Source: Streptomyces sp. NBRC 109706
Lineage (GTDB): Bacteria > Actinomycetota > Actinomycetes > Streptomycetales > Streptomycetaceae
Assembly: GCF_000974485.1 (NCBI RefSeq)
Contig: NZ_BBOM01000007.1
Span: 1-64,000, forward strand
Direction: 5' to 3'
Length of the DNA: 64,000 nt
Shown here piece by piece: positions 26,708 to 34,242 of this stretch (positions within the stretch are counted from its first letter, which is position 1; each line of letters begins with the position of its first letter). The notes below the pieces were generated by a model that was not told the DNA's origin, did not search any database, and worked only from the letters and a program-made list of their open reading frames with translations. The position numbers and the translations under genes are program-made.

Positions 26708-27556
26708 GTGTACCGGTTTCTGCTGTCCCGGCAGTGGGTGGTCCTCACCCTGATCGCGCTGCTGCTGATCCCGACCATGATCCGGCTCGGGTTCTGGCAG
26801 ATGGATCGCCATGACCAGCGGGTGGCGCGCAACGAGCTGATCTCCGCCAGTCTGTCGGCCGAGCCGGTGCCCATGGCGGAGCTGACCACGGTGGACGCCG
26901 GCCCAGGGGCGGACGACCGCTACCGCCGGGTCACGGCCACCGGCTCCTACGATCCGGCGCACCAGGTGCTGGTGCGGCAGCGCACCAACGCCGACGGTGC
27001 CATGGGGTACTACGTGCTGACCCCGCTGCTCCAGGAGGACGCCCCGGCGGTGCTGGTGAACCGGGGCTGGCTGCCGGCCGGTGGCGATCCCACGCAGGCC
27101 CCTCCGGTGCCGGAGCCGCCGAGCGGGCAGGTCACCGTGACGGGCCGGCTGATGGCCGACGAGACCACCGGCAACACGGGCGTCAAGGACAAGTCGGGGC
27201 TGCCGGACGGCATGGTGATGCTGATCAACAGCGACCAGCGGGAGGCCGACCTCGGCCGGCCGATGCTGGGCGGCTATCTGGAGCTGACGGAGACCGCCCC
27301 GCCGGACGAGGCCGATCCCCCGCTCGCTCCGCTCCCGGAGCCGGACCACACCGGCATCGGCGCGCACTTCGCCTATGCCGTCCAGTGGTGGCTGTTCACC
27401 GCCGGCGTTCCCGTCGGCTGGTTCCTGCTGCTCAGGCGCGACCGCAAGGACGCCGCCGAGCAGGCCGCCAAGGAGGCCGTGGCCGCCGCCGGCCCCGAGC
27501 GGTCGGCGGCGGAGCGGCCCACGGCCGCCAGGGACAACGTGCCCACCTCCGCCTGA
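26708..27556 (+). CDS. SURF1 family cytochrome oxidase assembly protein
   Basis: The 282-residue membrane protein has an N-terminal helix (WVVLTLIALLLIPTMIRLGFWQMDRH) and C-terminal helix (HFAYAVQWWLFTAGVPVGWF) flanking an extracytoplasmic SURF1 domain with RRVTATGSYDP and VLVNRGWLPAG. SURF1 helps insert heme a into cytochrome c oxidase. GTG 26708 (MYRFLLSRQW) fits the family start. A charged C-terminal tail follows the last helix. Confidence 0.93.
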   Translation: MYRFLLSRQWVVLTLIALLLIPTMIRLGFWQMDRHDQRVARNELISASLSAEPVPMAELTTVDAGPGADDRYRRVTATGSYDPAHQVLVRQRTNADGAMGYYVLTPLLQEDAPAVLVNRGWLPAGGDPTQAPPVPEPPSGQVTVTGRLMADETTGNTGVKDKSGLPDGMVMLINSDQREADLGRPMLGGYLELTETAPPDEADPPLAPLPEPDHTGIGAHFAYAVQWWLFTAGVPVGWFLLLRRDRKDAAEQAAKEAVAAAGPERSAAERPTAARDNVPTSA

Positions 27557-27580
27557 GCGGCGGCCGGTGGCCGGTGACCG

Positions 27581-28180
27581 TCAACTGACGCGTTCGGGCC
27601 CGTGCTTGGCGGCCCGCAGCCGCGCCTCCGCCGGCAGCGCCGAGAGCCCGGACGAGACGCGGGCGTGCTCGACCGCCTCGGCCCGCAGCCGGCGCACGGC
27701 CTCGTCGGGCCTGGCCTGCGGCGCGAGGGAGAGACCCACCTCGGCGCGCGGCTGGTCGCGGCGGCCGACCAGGGTCACCCTGGCCCGGTCCACCCCCGGC
27801 AGGGCCTCCGCCTCGGCGGCCACCACCTCCTCCAGCGCCCGCCCGCGCAGCAGCGCGCCGACGCCGTCGCCGCTGTCGACCAGCACCTCGGAGAGCCGCT
27901 GCCGCCGCAGCTGCGCGAGCAGCCACCACAGCGCCAGCAGGACCAGCAGCGCCAGTCCGCCGATCACCACCGGCCACCACCAGCCGGCCTCCCGGTGCCG
28001 CACCCGGTCCGACGCGCTGAGCAGCACGTCCTGCGGGCCGCGCCAGGTCCACCAGGAGGGCGGGGTGAAGCCCCAGCGGCTCGGCAGGTCCAGGGTGCCC
28101 ACGAGCACCGCGAGGCCGAGGCAGAACAGCGTGCCGCCGCTGACCGCCAGCAGCACCCGATTGACGATGCGCAACATCAC
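27581..28180 (-). CDS. alkaline shock response membrane anchor AmaP-like
   Basis: The 199-residue protein has two membrane helices (residues 8-28 and 67-88, ending QLRRQRL) and a C-terminal region of alternating charge resembling an Asp23-like fold (RALEEVVAAEAEALPGVDRA, RVTLVGRRDQPRAEVGLSLA). AmaP anchors Asp23 at the membrane in Gram-positives. It is the last gene of a five-gene minus-strand cluster with two Asp23-like genes. Confidence 0.8.
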   Translation of the reverse strand: MMLRIVNRVLLAVSGGTLFCLGLAVLVGTLDLPSRWGFTPPSWWTWRGPQDVLLSASDRVRHREAGWWWPVVIGGLALLVLLALWWLLAQLRRQRLSEVLVDSGDGVGALLRGRALEEVVAAEAEALPGVDRARVTLVGRRDQPRAEVGLSLAPQARPDEAVRRLRAEAVEHARVSSGLSALPAEARLRAAKHGPERVS

Positions 28181-28200
28181 TGCCCCATCTCGGCGTCGAC

Positions 28201-29010
28201 TCAGCGTTTGGTGGGACGGCGGACGAAGACGGCGAGGCCGGGGCGGCGGGCCAGCCCCAGCTCCCTTATGCCGTCGTCCAGTACCGCGTCCAGATCGGCC
28301 CTGACCACGTCCAGTTCGCGGAAGTGCGCCTGCGCCCAGACCCTGACCCTGCGGCGGCCGACGACCACCCGGACGGTGCGTACGCCGGAGACGTTCAGCG
28401 CCCGGTCGCGCAGCACCATGGCGGCGGCGGCGCGTTCGATGCCGGCGCGCATCTCCGGGCCGTCCTGGCGCATCGGCAGCAGCCGGCGCAGCCCCGGGGT
28501 GACCGCGAGCACCACCAGCCAGACGCCCAGCAGCAGCGCCGCGACGGCACCCGCCACGATCCAGGCGTCGTCCAGCGGCCTGGTGGCCAGCTGGTCGGCC
28601 AGCTCCCGCCGCCAGCCGGCGGCGGGGCGGTCGGCGCGCACCGAGGCGATGTCGTAGAGCAGCAGCCCGGCGCCGGCCAGCAGGGCGGCGGCGACCAGCG
28701 CGGCCGGCAGCCGCCGTTCCGACCAGAAGCGGCTGGCCGGGCCGTCCTCGTCGGCGCTCGGCTCGTAGCGCGCGGTGGAGGCGGACTGCCGCATCCCGCC
28801 GGACTCGTCGTCCTCCGCCTCCGGCGGGTCGAGCTCAGCGGGTCGCGGCTCGTACGGCTCGGGCTGCTCGTACGGCTCCGGCTGCTCGTAGGGCTTCGGG
28901 GACGGCTTGGCAAGGGCGGGGCGCCGTTCGTCGACCGGCTCCGGCTCCGGGTCGCTCGCCAGGGCGGCCTTCCGTTCGCTCCTGGGGCGGCGGTCGGCGT
29001 GCCGGCTCAC
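28201..29010 (-). CDS. DUF6286-like membrane protein of Asp23 cluster
   Basis: The 269-residue protein has an acidic/proline-rich N-terminal region with the repeat PYEQPEPYEQPEPYEP (about 37-55), two membrane helices (about 103-122 and 150-172), and a C-terminal domain (LNVSGVRTVRVVVGRRRVRV) like that of its neighbours. It overlaps the upstream Asp23 gene by 4 bases. Function unknown; probably a membrane partner in the envelope-stress cluster. Confidence 0.78.
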   Translation of the reverse strand: MSRHADRRPRSERKAALASDPEPEPVDERRPALAKPSPKPYEQPEPYEQPEPYEPRPAELDPPEAEDDESGGMRQSASTARYEPSADEDGPASRFWSERRLPAALVAAALLAGAGLLLYDIASVRADRPAAGWRRELADQLATRPLDDAWIVAGAVAALLLGVWLVVLAVTPGLRRLLPMRQDGPEMRAGIERAAAAMVLRDRALNVSGVRTVRVVVGRRRVRVWAQAHFRELDVVRADLDAVLDDGIRELGLARRPGLAVFVRRPTKR

Positions 29011-29399
29011 TGCAGCCTCCCCGGGGCCGCGCCCTCAAGGGCGGTGGTGTGCAGCCGCTCGACGGCCACCGACACGTCCCTGACCTCCATGCTCGCCAAC
29101 TCCTCGACGCGGCGGGCCACCTGACGGCGTACCGCGCCGCACTGGGCGCCGATGTCCGAGGGGTAGACCAGCTCGACGGCGACCCGGACGCTGGCGATGC
29201 CGACGACGCCGTCGCCCTCCGACGGGCGCCGCACCACGGCCGAGGCGTGCGGCCCGGTGCTCCTGCCGCGCGGCGGCCGGCCGGCGGGCTCGGCACGCAG
29301 GGCCTCCCTGGCGGCCTGGGTGGCCAGCTTGGCCACCACCCGCTCGGCGATCCTGGTCACGCCGCGTTCCCCGGCGGGAACCACCTGATCCACCGTCAT
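29007..29399 (-). CDS. Asp23/Gls24 family protein, divergent
   Basis: The 130-residue protein starts RGVTRIAERVVAKLATQAAR and has GIASVRVAVELVYPSDIGAQ, followed by VRDVSVAVERL: the Asp23 pattern of ...IAERVV and ...V.V.L....G in a shortened form. Overlaps the genes on both sides by 4 bases, so tightly coupled. Confidence 0.8.
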   Translation of the reverse strand: MTVDQVVPAGERGVTRIAERVVAKLATQAAREALRAEPAGRPPRGRSTGPHASAVVRRPSEGDGVVGIASVRVAVELVYPSDIGAQCGAVRRQVARRVEELASMEVRDVSVAVERLHTTALEGAAPGRLQ

Positions 29400-29590
29400 C
29401 GCCGCCGGTCGCCGCCGCGCTCGCGGACCCGGAAGAGATCCCCGGGCTCCAGGTCGCCGTCCAGGAAGCGGCCGGCGACAAACCCGATCGCGCCCAGCGC
29501 CGCCACCAGCAGAAAGGCCGCGAACCCGCCGAAATATCCGGCGAAGCCCAGGGCCATCCCGGCGATCATGCCGATCATGGCCATGCTCAT
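29396..29590 (-). CDS. small membrane protein of Asp23 cluster (DUF2273-like)
   Basis: The 64-residue protein is almost all membrane: two helices (MIGMIAGMALGFAGYFGGF, AFLLVAALGAIGFVAGRFLD) and a basic tail. ATG 29590 has AAGGAG six bases upstream. Size, topology and place in an Asp23 cluster match DUF2273 proteins. Its last 4 bases overlap the following Asp23 start. Confidence 0.8.
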   Translation of the reverse strand: MSMAMIGMIAGMALGFAGYFGGFAAFLLVAALGAIGFVAGRFLDGDLEPGDLFRVRERGGDRRR

Positions 29591-29637
29591 CTCGTACTCC
29601 TTCGCCTCGGCGGCCTGGCGACGCCGGCCGCCCGTGC

Positions 29638-30114
29638 CTACTGCAACGGGGGCCGTTCGTCGTCGTCTTCCTCGTCGTCGGGCAACTTCACGTCGACGAC
29701 GTTGATGTTGACCTCGACGACCTCCAGGCCGGTCATCCGCTCGACGGCGACGATGACGTTCTCCCGTACGGTACGGGATACGTCGGCGATGGAGACGCCG
29801 TACTCGACCACGATCTCCAGGTCCAACGCGGTCTGTACCTCGCCGACCTCGGCCTTGACGCCCCGGGTGACGGACTTGCCGCCGCCCGGCACACGGTCCC
29901 TGACGGCGCCGAAGGTGCGGGCCAGGCCGCTGCCCATGGCGTGCACGCCGACGACATCGCGGGTGGCCATGCCGGCGATCTTGGCGACCACCCCGTCGGC
30001 GATGGTGGTACGTCCTCTGGTGGCGGGGTCCCCGGTGCCCCGACGGGTGCCGAGCGTCCTCTCCGGTGTCTCGGTGCCCTGCTCGGTGCCGTGCTCCGCG
30101 GTGGTGTCGGTCAC
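29638..30114 (-). CDS. Asp23/Gls24 family envelope stress protein
   Basis: The 158-residue protein has a hydrophilic N-terminal region (1-50), then the canonical Asp23 domain: TTIADGVVAKIAGMATRDVV (about 50-70), LDLEIVVEYGVSIADVSRTV, and VEVNINVVDVKLPDDEEDDD. GTG 30114 follows GAAGGC. First gene of the operon 29638 to 27581 and the best Asp23 match in it. Divergent from the 30312 gene. Confidence 0.9.
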   Translation of the reverse strand: MTDTTAEHGTEQGTETPERTLGTRRGTGDPATRGRTTIADGVVAKIAGMATRDVVGVHAMGSGLARTFGAVRDRVPGGGKSVTRGVKAEVGEVQTALDLEIVVEYGVSIADVSRTVRENVIVAVERMTGLEVVEVNINVVDVKLPDDEEDDDERPPLQ

Positions 30115-30311
30115 TGTGCCTTCGCCCCTTTCCGAGCCGCAGTCGCGCCCGCCGCTCCTTCGCCACACTATGCTCGGCCGGCCCTCCGGCCCCCTCGCGC
30201 GACCCCCCGAACGGGTGGCACGCCTCGGCCGGCCGACGCCGGTTCCTAGGAGATGCTGTACCCACCCAGGGCCGGTTGAGTACGGACAGGGTAGACGGAA
30301 GGCGGGAACGC

Positions 30312-31079
30312 ATGGGCGGCGACGGGGTGTTGGCGGCGGTGCGGCGGCAGCTGGCACTGGGCAGGCTGCTGCCGCTGGGCGGCGGGGCCCTGCGGGGCTA
30401 CTGGCTGACGGAGCGGGCGGCGCGGGCGGCCCTGCGCGGCGCGGTGGCCGTCGCGCTGCCGATGGCGCGGCTCGACGAGCTCCGGCTGGCGCCCGCCGAC
30501 CCCGCCGCGTCCCTGCCCGAGGAGGGGGACGCGGTGCCGGGGCCGCCCGGCGCGGTGCCGCCGGGGCCGCTGCGGATGACCGTCGCCCTGGCGGCCTATC
30601 CGGCGCTTCCGCTGCCCGAGCTGGTCCGCCGGCTGCGCGCCGCCCTCGCCGAGGTGGCGCGGGAACGGTTGGGGCTCGATGTGGTGGCCGTGGATGTGAC
30701 GGTCACCGAGCTGCTGGGCGCCGAGCCCGAGCCGGCGACCGCCGGCCCCGAACCGCCGTCGCCGCCGGACGCGTTCGGCTCGGGCGGCCCGGGCGGCCCG
30801 GGCGCCGACACGGTGACCGACGCGGTGGTGGGGGTGCCGGGGGTGCGGGAGTTGTCCTCGGCCCTGGACGGCTGGCCGGGCGCGGTGCGGGTGAGCGACG
30901 AGGCCGACCCGCCGTCCAGGCTGGTGCGGCTGCAACTGGTGCTCGAAGGGGACGGGGAACGGGCGTTGCCGGCGGTGTTGGCCGAGGTCGGGGACGCGGC
31001 GGCCGGGGCGGCGGCGTCCTCGGGCGGGCCGCCGCCGGGGCCGGTGCGGGTGGCGGTGCTGGTCACCGGGATCGGCTGA
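30312..31079 (+). CDS. hypothetical Asp23-like protein divergent from the Asp23 operon
   Basis: The 255-residue Ala/Leu/Pro-rich protein has two segments resembling degenerate Asp23 domains: LRMTVALAAYPALPLPELVR...GLDVVAVDVTVTELL and a C-terminal RLVRLQLVLEGDGERALPAV...VRVAVLVTGIG. I recall streptomycete orthologues annotated only as P10-like or hypothetical. ATG 30312. No membrane segment. Placement suggests regulation or partnership with the Asp23 system. Confidence 0.6.
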   Translation: MGGDGVLAAVRRQLALGRLLPLGGGALRGYWLTERAARAALRGAVAVALPMARLDELRLAPADPAASLPEEGDAVPGPPGAVPPGPLRMTVALAAYPALPLPELVRRLRAALAEVARERLGLDVVAVDVTVTELLGAEPEPATAGPEPPSPPDAFGSGGPGGPGADTVTDAVVGVPGVRELSSALDGWPGAVRVSDEADPPSRLVRLQLVLEGDGERALPAVLAEVGDAAAGAAASSGGPPPGPVRVAVLVTGIG

Positions 31080-31096
31080 CCGGCGGCCGGGGCCGG

Positions 31097-31873
31097 TCAG
31101 TTGTCGGCGACCAGATCGGCCAGCCGGCGGCCCTGCGCGGCGCGTTCGGCGGCGCGCTGGGTGTCGTAGTCGTTGCGGGTGGCGGCGCGGAGCAGGGCCT
31201 TGGTCTCGATGACCGCGTCCCGGGGCGCGGCCAGCAGGGCGGCCGCCAGATCGTCGGTGGCCGCCGCCAGCTCCTCGCCGGGCACGACCAGGTTGGCGAG
31301 GCCGATGCGTTCCGCCTCGGCGGCCCGCACGGCGCGCCCGGTGGCGCAGATCTCCAGCGCCCTGGCGTAGCCGACGAGTTCGACCAGCGGATGGGTGCCG
31401 GTCAGATCGGGGACCAGGCCGAGGCTGGTCTCACGCATGGCGAACTGCGCGTCCTCGGCGCAGACGCGCAGATCGCAGGCGAGGGCCAGTTGGAAGCCGG
31501 CGCCGATGGCATGGCCCCGCACCTCGGCGATGGAGAGCAGATCGGGACGACGCCACCAGGTGAACGCCTCCTGGTAGCCGGCGATGGCGGCGTCGAGTTC
31601 GGCCTCGGGGTAGCGGGCCAGGTCGAAGAGGGAGAGCTGGCCCTCGATGCCCTCGGGGGTGAGGGCCCGCCGGTCGAGACCGGCGGAGAAGGAGACTCCC
31701 TCGGCGCGCAGCACCACGACCCTGATGTCGCCGGTCAGCCGCCGCCCGGTTTCGGCGAGGGCGTGCCACATCGCGGGGGTCTGTGCGTTGCGACGTTCGG
31801 CGTTGGTGAGCGTGACGGTTGCCACGGCGTTGTGGACGGTGACACGCACACCGTCCCGGTCGAGCAGGCTCAT
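31097..31873 (-). CDS. enoyl-CoA hydratase/isomerase family protein
   Basis: The 258-residue crotonase-fold protein has the oxyanion-hole segments VVVLRAEGVSFSAGLDRRAL and EVRGHAIGAGFQLALACDLR and MRETSLGLVPDLTGTHPLVE. The usual catalytic Glu positions read GLVPDLTG; the second glutamate of classical hydratases is Asp here, so a non-hydratase activity is possible. ATG 31873 follows GGAGG. Substrate unknown. Confidence 0.85.
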   Translation of the reverse strand: MSLLDRDGVRVTVHNAVATVTLTNAERRNAQTPAMWHALAETGRRLTGDIRVVVLRAEGVSFSAGLDRRALTPEGIEGQLSLFDLARYPEAELDAAIAGYQEAFTWWRRPDLLSIAEVRGHAIGAGFQLALACDLRVCAEDAQFAMRETSLGLVPDLTGTHPLVELVGYARALEICATGRAVRAAEAERIGLANLVVPGEELAAATDDLAAALLAAPRDAVIETKALLRAATRNDYDTQRAAERAAQGRRLADLVADN

Positions 31874-31961
31874 CGGGCCTCCGCTCGTTACTCGGCAGTA
31901 GTTACGCCTCGCAGAGTAACGACCGACCCGGCTACCCGACCGCGCGGGTGGGGTGTGGTGG

Positions 31962-32183
31962 TCAGGCTGTGGTGGACTTCTTGCCTCTGGTGGCGCCGCC
32001 ACGACCGCGCAGGGTGACGTCCGCCTCGCTCAGCATCCGATGCACAAAGCCGTACGACCTGCCGGTCTCCTCGGCCAGCGCCCGGATGCTGGCACCCGAC
32101 TCGTACTTCCGCTTCAGGTCTGCCGCGAGCTTCTCGCGCGCGGTGCCGGTCACCCGGCTGCCCTTCTTCAGAGTCTCGGCCAC
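31962..32183 (-). CDS. gbn: small HTH nucleoid-associated protein, Gbn-like
   Basis: The 73-residue basic protein reads VTGTAREKLAADLKRKYESG, SIRALAEETGRSYGFVHRML, then GRGGATRGKKSTTA, a helix-turn-helix near residues 26-53 with a Lys/Arg-rich tail. It closely matches my memory of SCO1839 (Gbn), a streptomycete nucleoid-associated protein reported to bind GATC-containing sites, also located between an enoyl-CoA hydratase and an ABC-F gene. GTG 32183 has AGGAGG at good spacing. Confidence 0.85.
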   Translation of the reverse strand: MAETLKKGSRVTGTAREKLAADLKRKYESGASIRALAEETGRSYGFVHRMLSEADVTLRGRGGATRGKKSTTA

Positions 32184-32495
32184 TCGTGCCTCCTCATGCG
32201 AAGTGCGCTCTGGACTCTCATGATCACCCCTATCGGGCTTCCTGGCCACCCATTCGTAGCGGTCCGTACGACAAACGGATCGGCGGGCTTTCCGGGGTGC
32301 GGCGCGGCGCGGGCGGGCCCGGACGAGGAAGGCGCAGGTCAGCGGGGGTTGCGGCGGGGCCGGCGAGAGCGGTGGCGGGATGGGTGGGCCCGGCGCTTCG
32401 ACACGCCGGGCTACGACCGCACTCACTCAGATGAATGATCAACCATGGGCCGAATGATCCACCGGGGGTGATCACTTTCGGCGGATGCGCAGGGC
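32184..32495. other. gbn upstream region with clustered GATC sites
   Basis: A 312-base gap without a credible gene. It holds five GATC tetramers (32222, 32278, 32437, 32456, 32470), three of them within 37 bases near the ABC-F stop. Several frames are open but GC-biased and startless. Presumably holds the gbn promoter. Confidence 0.5.
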
Positions 32496-34094
32496 TCAGG
32501 CGAGCGCCACCAGATCCGCGTAGTCGGCGCTCCACAGGTCCTCGACGCCGTCCGGCAGCAGGATGATCCGCTCCGGCTGGAGCGCGTCGACCGCGCCCTC
32601 GTCGTGGGTGACCAGCACCACCGCCCCGGTGAAGTTGCGCAGCGCGCCCAGGATCTCCTCGCGGCTGGCCGGGTCGAGGTTGTTGGTGGGCTCGTCGAGG
32701 AGCAGCACATTGGCCGACGACACCACGAGGGTGGCCAGCGCCAGCCGGGTCTTCTCGCCGCCGGAGAGCACCCCGGCCGGCTTGTCCACGTCATCGCCGG
32801 AGAAGAGGAACGAGCCCAGCGTCTTGCGCACCTGCACCAGATCGAGATCGGGCGCCGCGCTGCGCATGTTCTCCAGCACGCTGCGGCTCGGGTCGAGCGT
32901 CTCGTGCTCCTGGGCGTAGTAGCCCAGCTTGAGCCCATGCCCCGGGGTGACCTGGCCGGTGTCGGGCTTCTCGATTCCGGAGAGCAGCCGCAGCAGCGTG
33001 GTCTTGCCGGCGCCGTTGAGGCCCAGGATCACCACCCGGGAGCCCTTGTCGATGGCCAGCGAGACATCGGTGAAGATCTCCAGCGAGCCATAGGACTTGG
33101 ACAGGCCCTCGGCGGTGAGCGGGGTCTTGCCGCAGGGCGCCGGATCGGGGAAGCGGAGCTTGGCGACCTTGTCGTCCTGCCGCTGCTCCTCGAGGCCGGC
33201 GAGCAGACGCTCGGCGCGGCGGGCCATGTTCTGCGCGGCGACGGCCTTGGTGGCCTTGGCGCGCATCTTGTCGGCCTGGGAGTTGAGCGCTGCGGCCTTC
33301 TTCTCGGCGTTGGCCCGCTCCCGCTTGCGCCGCTTCTCGTCGGCCTCGCGCTGCACCTGGTACCGCTTCCAGCCCATGTTGTAGATGTCGATCAGGGCGC
33401 GGTTGGCGTCGAGGTAGAAGACCTTGTTGACGACGGTCTCGACCAGCTCGATGTCGTGGGAGATGACCACCAGGCCGCCCCGGTAGGTCTTCAGGAAGTC
33501 CCGCAGCCAGCCGACCGAGTCGGCGTCGAGGTGGTTGGTCGGCTCGTCGAGGAGCAGCACGTCGGCGTCGGAGAAGAGGATGCGGGCCAGCTCGACCCGG
33601 CGTCGTTGGCCGCCGGAGAGGGTGTGCAGGGGCTGGCCGAGCACCCGGTCGGGGAGGCCGAGGCTGGCCGCGATGGTGGCGGCCTCGGCCTCCGCCGCGT
33701 AGCCGCCCTTGGTGAGGAACTCCGTCTCCAGCCGCTCGTACTTGCGCATCGCCTTCTCGCGGGTGGCGCCCTGCCCGCCGGCCATGCGGTTCTCGTTCTC
33801 CCGCATGCCGCGCAGGACGCTGTCCAGGCCGCGCGCGGAGAGGATGCGGTCGCGGGCCAGCACGTCCAGATCGCCGGTGCGCGGATCCTGGGGCAGATAG
33901 CCGACCTCGCCGGAGCGGGTGATGGTGCCCCCGGCCGGGGTGCCCTCGCCCGCCAGGCATTTGGTGAGGGTGGTCTTGCCGGCGCCGTTGCGGCCCACCA
34001 GGCCGATGCGGTCGCCCTGGGCGATGCGGAACGAGGCGTGTTCGATGAGGACGCGGGCTCCGGCGCGCAACTCGATGCCGGTGGCGGTGATCAT
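32496..34094 (-). CDS. ABC-F family ATPase (ribosome-acting)
   Basis: The 532-residue protein has two ABC domains and no membrane segment: Walker A GRNGAGKTTL (about 35) and GLNGAGKTTLL (about 355), signatures LSGGQRRRVELARIL and LSGGEKTRLALATL, Walker B VLLLDEPTNHLD and VLLLDEPTNNLD, joined by a charged linker (DEKRRKRERANAEKKAA). ABC-F proteins bind the ribosomal E site in translation control or antibiotic protection; this one resembles the general streptomycete housekeeping type. ATG 34094 with GGAG eight bases upstream. A tiny leader ORF precedes it. Confidence 0.93.
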   Translation of the reverse strand: MITATGIELRAGARVLIEHASFRIAQGDRIGLVGRNGAGKTTLTKCLAGEGTPAGGTITRSGEVGYLPQDPRTGDLDVLARDRILSARGLDSVLRGMRENENRMAGGQGATREKAMRKYERLETEFLTKGGYAAEAEAATIAASLGLPDRVLGQPLHTLSGGQRRRVELARILFSDADVLLLDEPTNHLDADSVGWLRDFLKTYRGGLVVISHDIELVETVVNKVFYLDANRALIDIYNMGWKRYQVQREADEKRRKRERANAEKKAAALNSQADKMRAKATKAVAAQNMARRAERLLAGLEEQRQDDKVAKLRFPDPAPCGKTPLTAEGLSKSYGSLEIFTDVSLAIDKGSRVVILGLNGAGKTTLLRLLSGIEKPDTGQVTPGHGLKLGYYAQEHETLDPSRSVLENMRSAAPDLDLVQVRKTLGSFLFSGDDVDKPAGVLSGGEKTRLALATLVVSSANVLLLDEPTNNLDPASREEILGALRNFTGAVVLVTHDEGAVDALQPERIILLPDGVEDLWSADYADLVALA

Positions 34095-34150
34095 GGACAG
34101 ACTCCAGGTGCGGAATGTGTGGGCAGGGGTCGGATCAGCGCTTACGCCCG

Positions 34151-34177
34151 CTAATGCACGAGGAGCAGAATGTCCAT
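34151..34177 (-). CDS. candidate leader peptide MDILLLVH upstream of ABC-F gene
   Basis: An 8-codon ORF (MDILLLVH, TAG stop) ends 56 bases before the ABC-F ATG. A TAGAAT -10 (34185-34190, minus strand) lies so that transcription should begin at or within a base of this ATG, making it leaderless. Another ATG nine bases upstream overlaps the -10 and would not be transcribed. Upstream leader peptides control several ABC-F genes by ribosome stalling (family knowledge). No terminator hairpin is evident between this ORF and the ABC-F gene. Confidence 0.5.
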   Translation of the reverse strand: MDILLLVH

Positions 34178-34184
34178 GCGGGCC

Positions 34185-34190
34185 ATTCTA
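34185..34190 (-). promoter_or_regulatory. -10 element for ABC-F transcript
   Basis: TAGAAT on the minus strand, seven bases from the leaderless ATG at 34177. No good -35 hexamer at normal spacing. Confidence 0.45.
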
Positions 34191-34242
34191 GCCGCGCGCG
34201 ACAACGGGTCCTCGTCCGGTCGAGCGGGGCCGGGGGCCGCCG

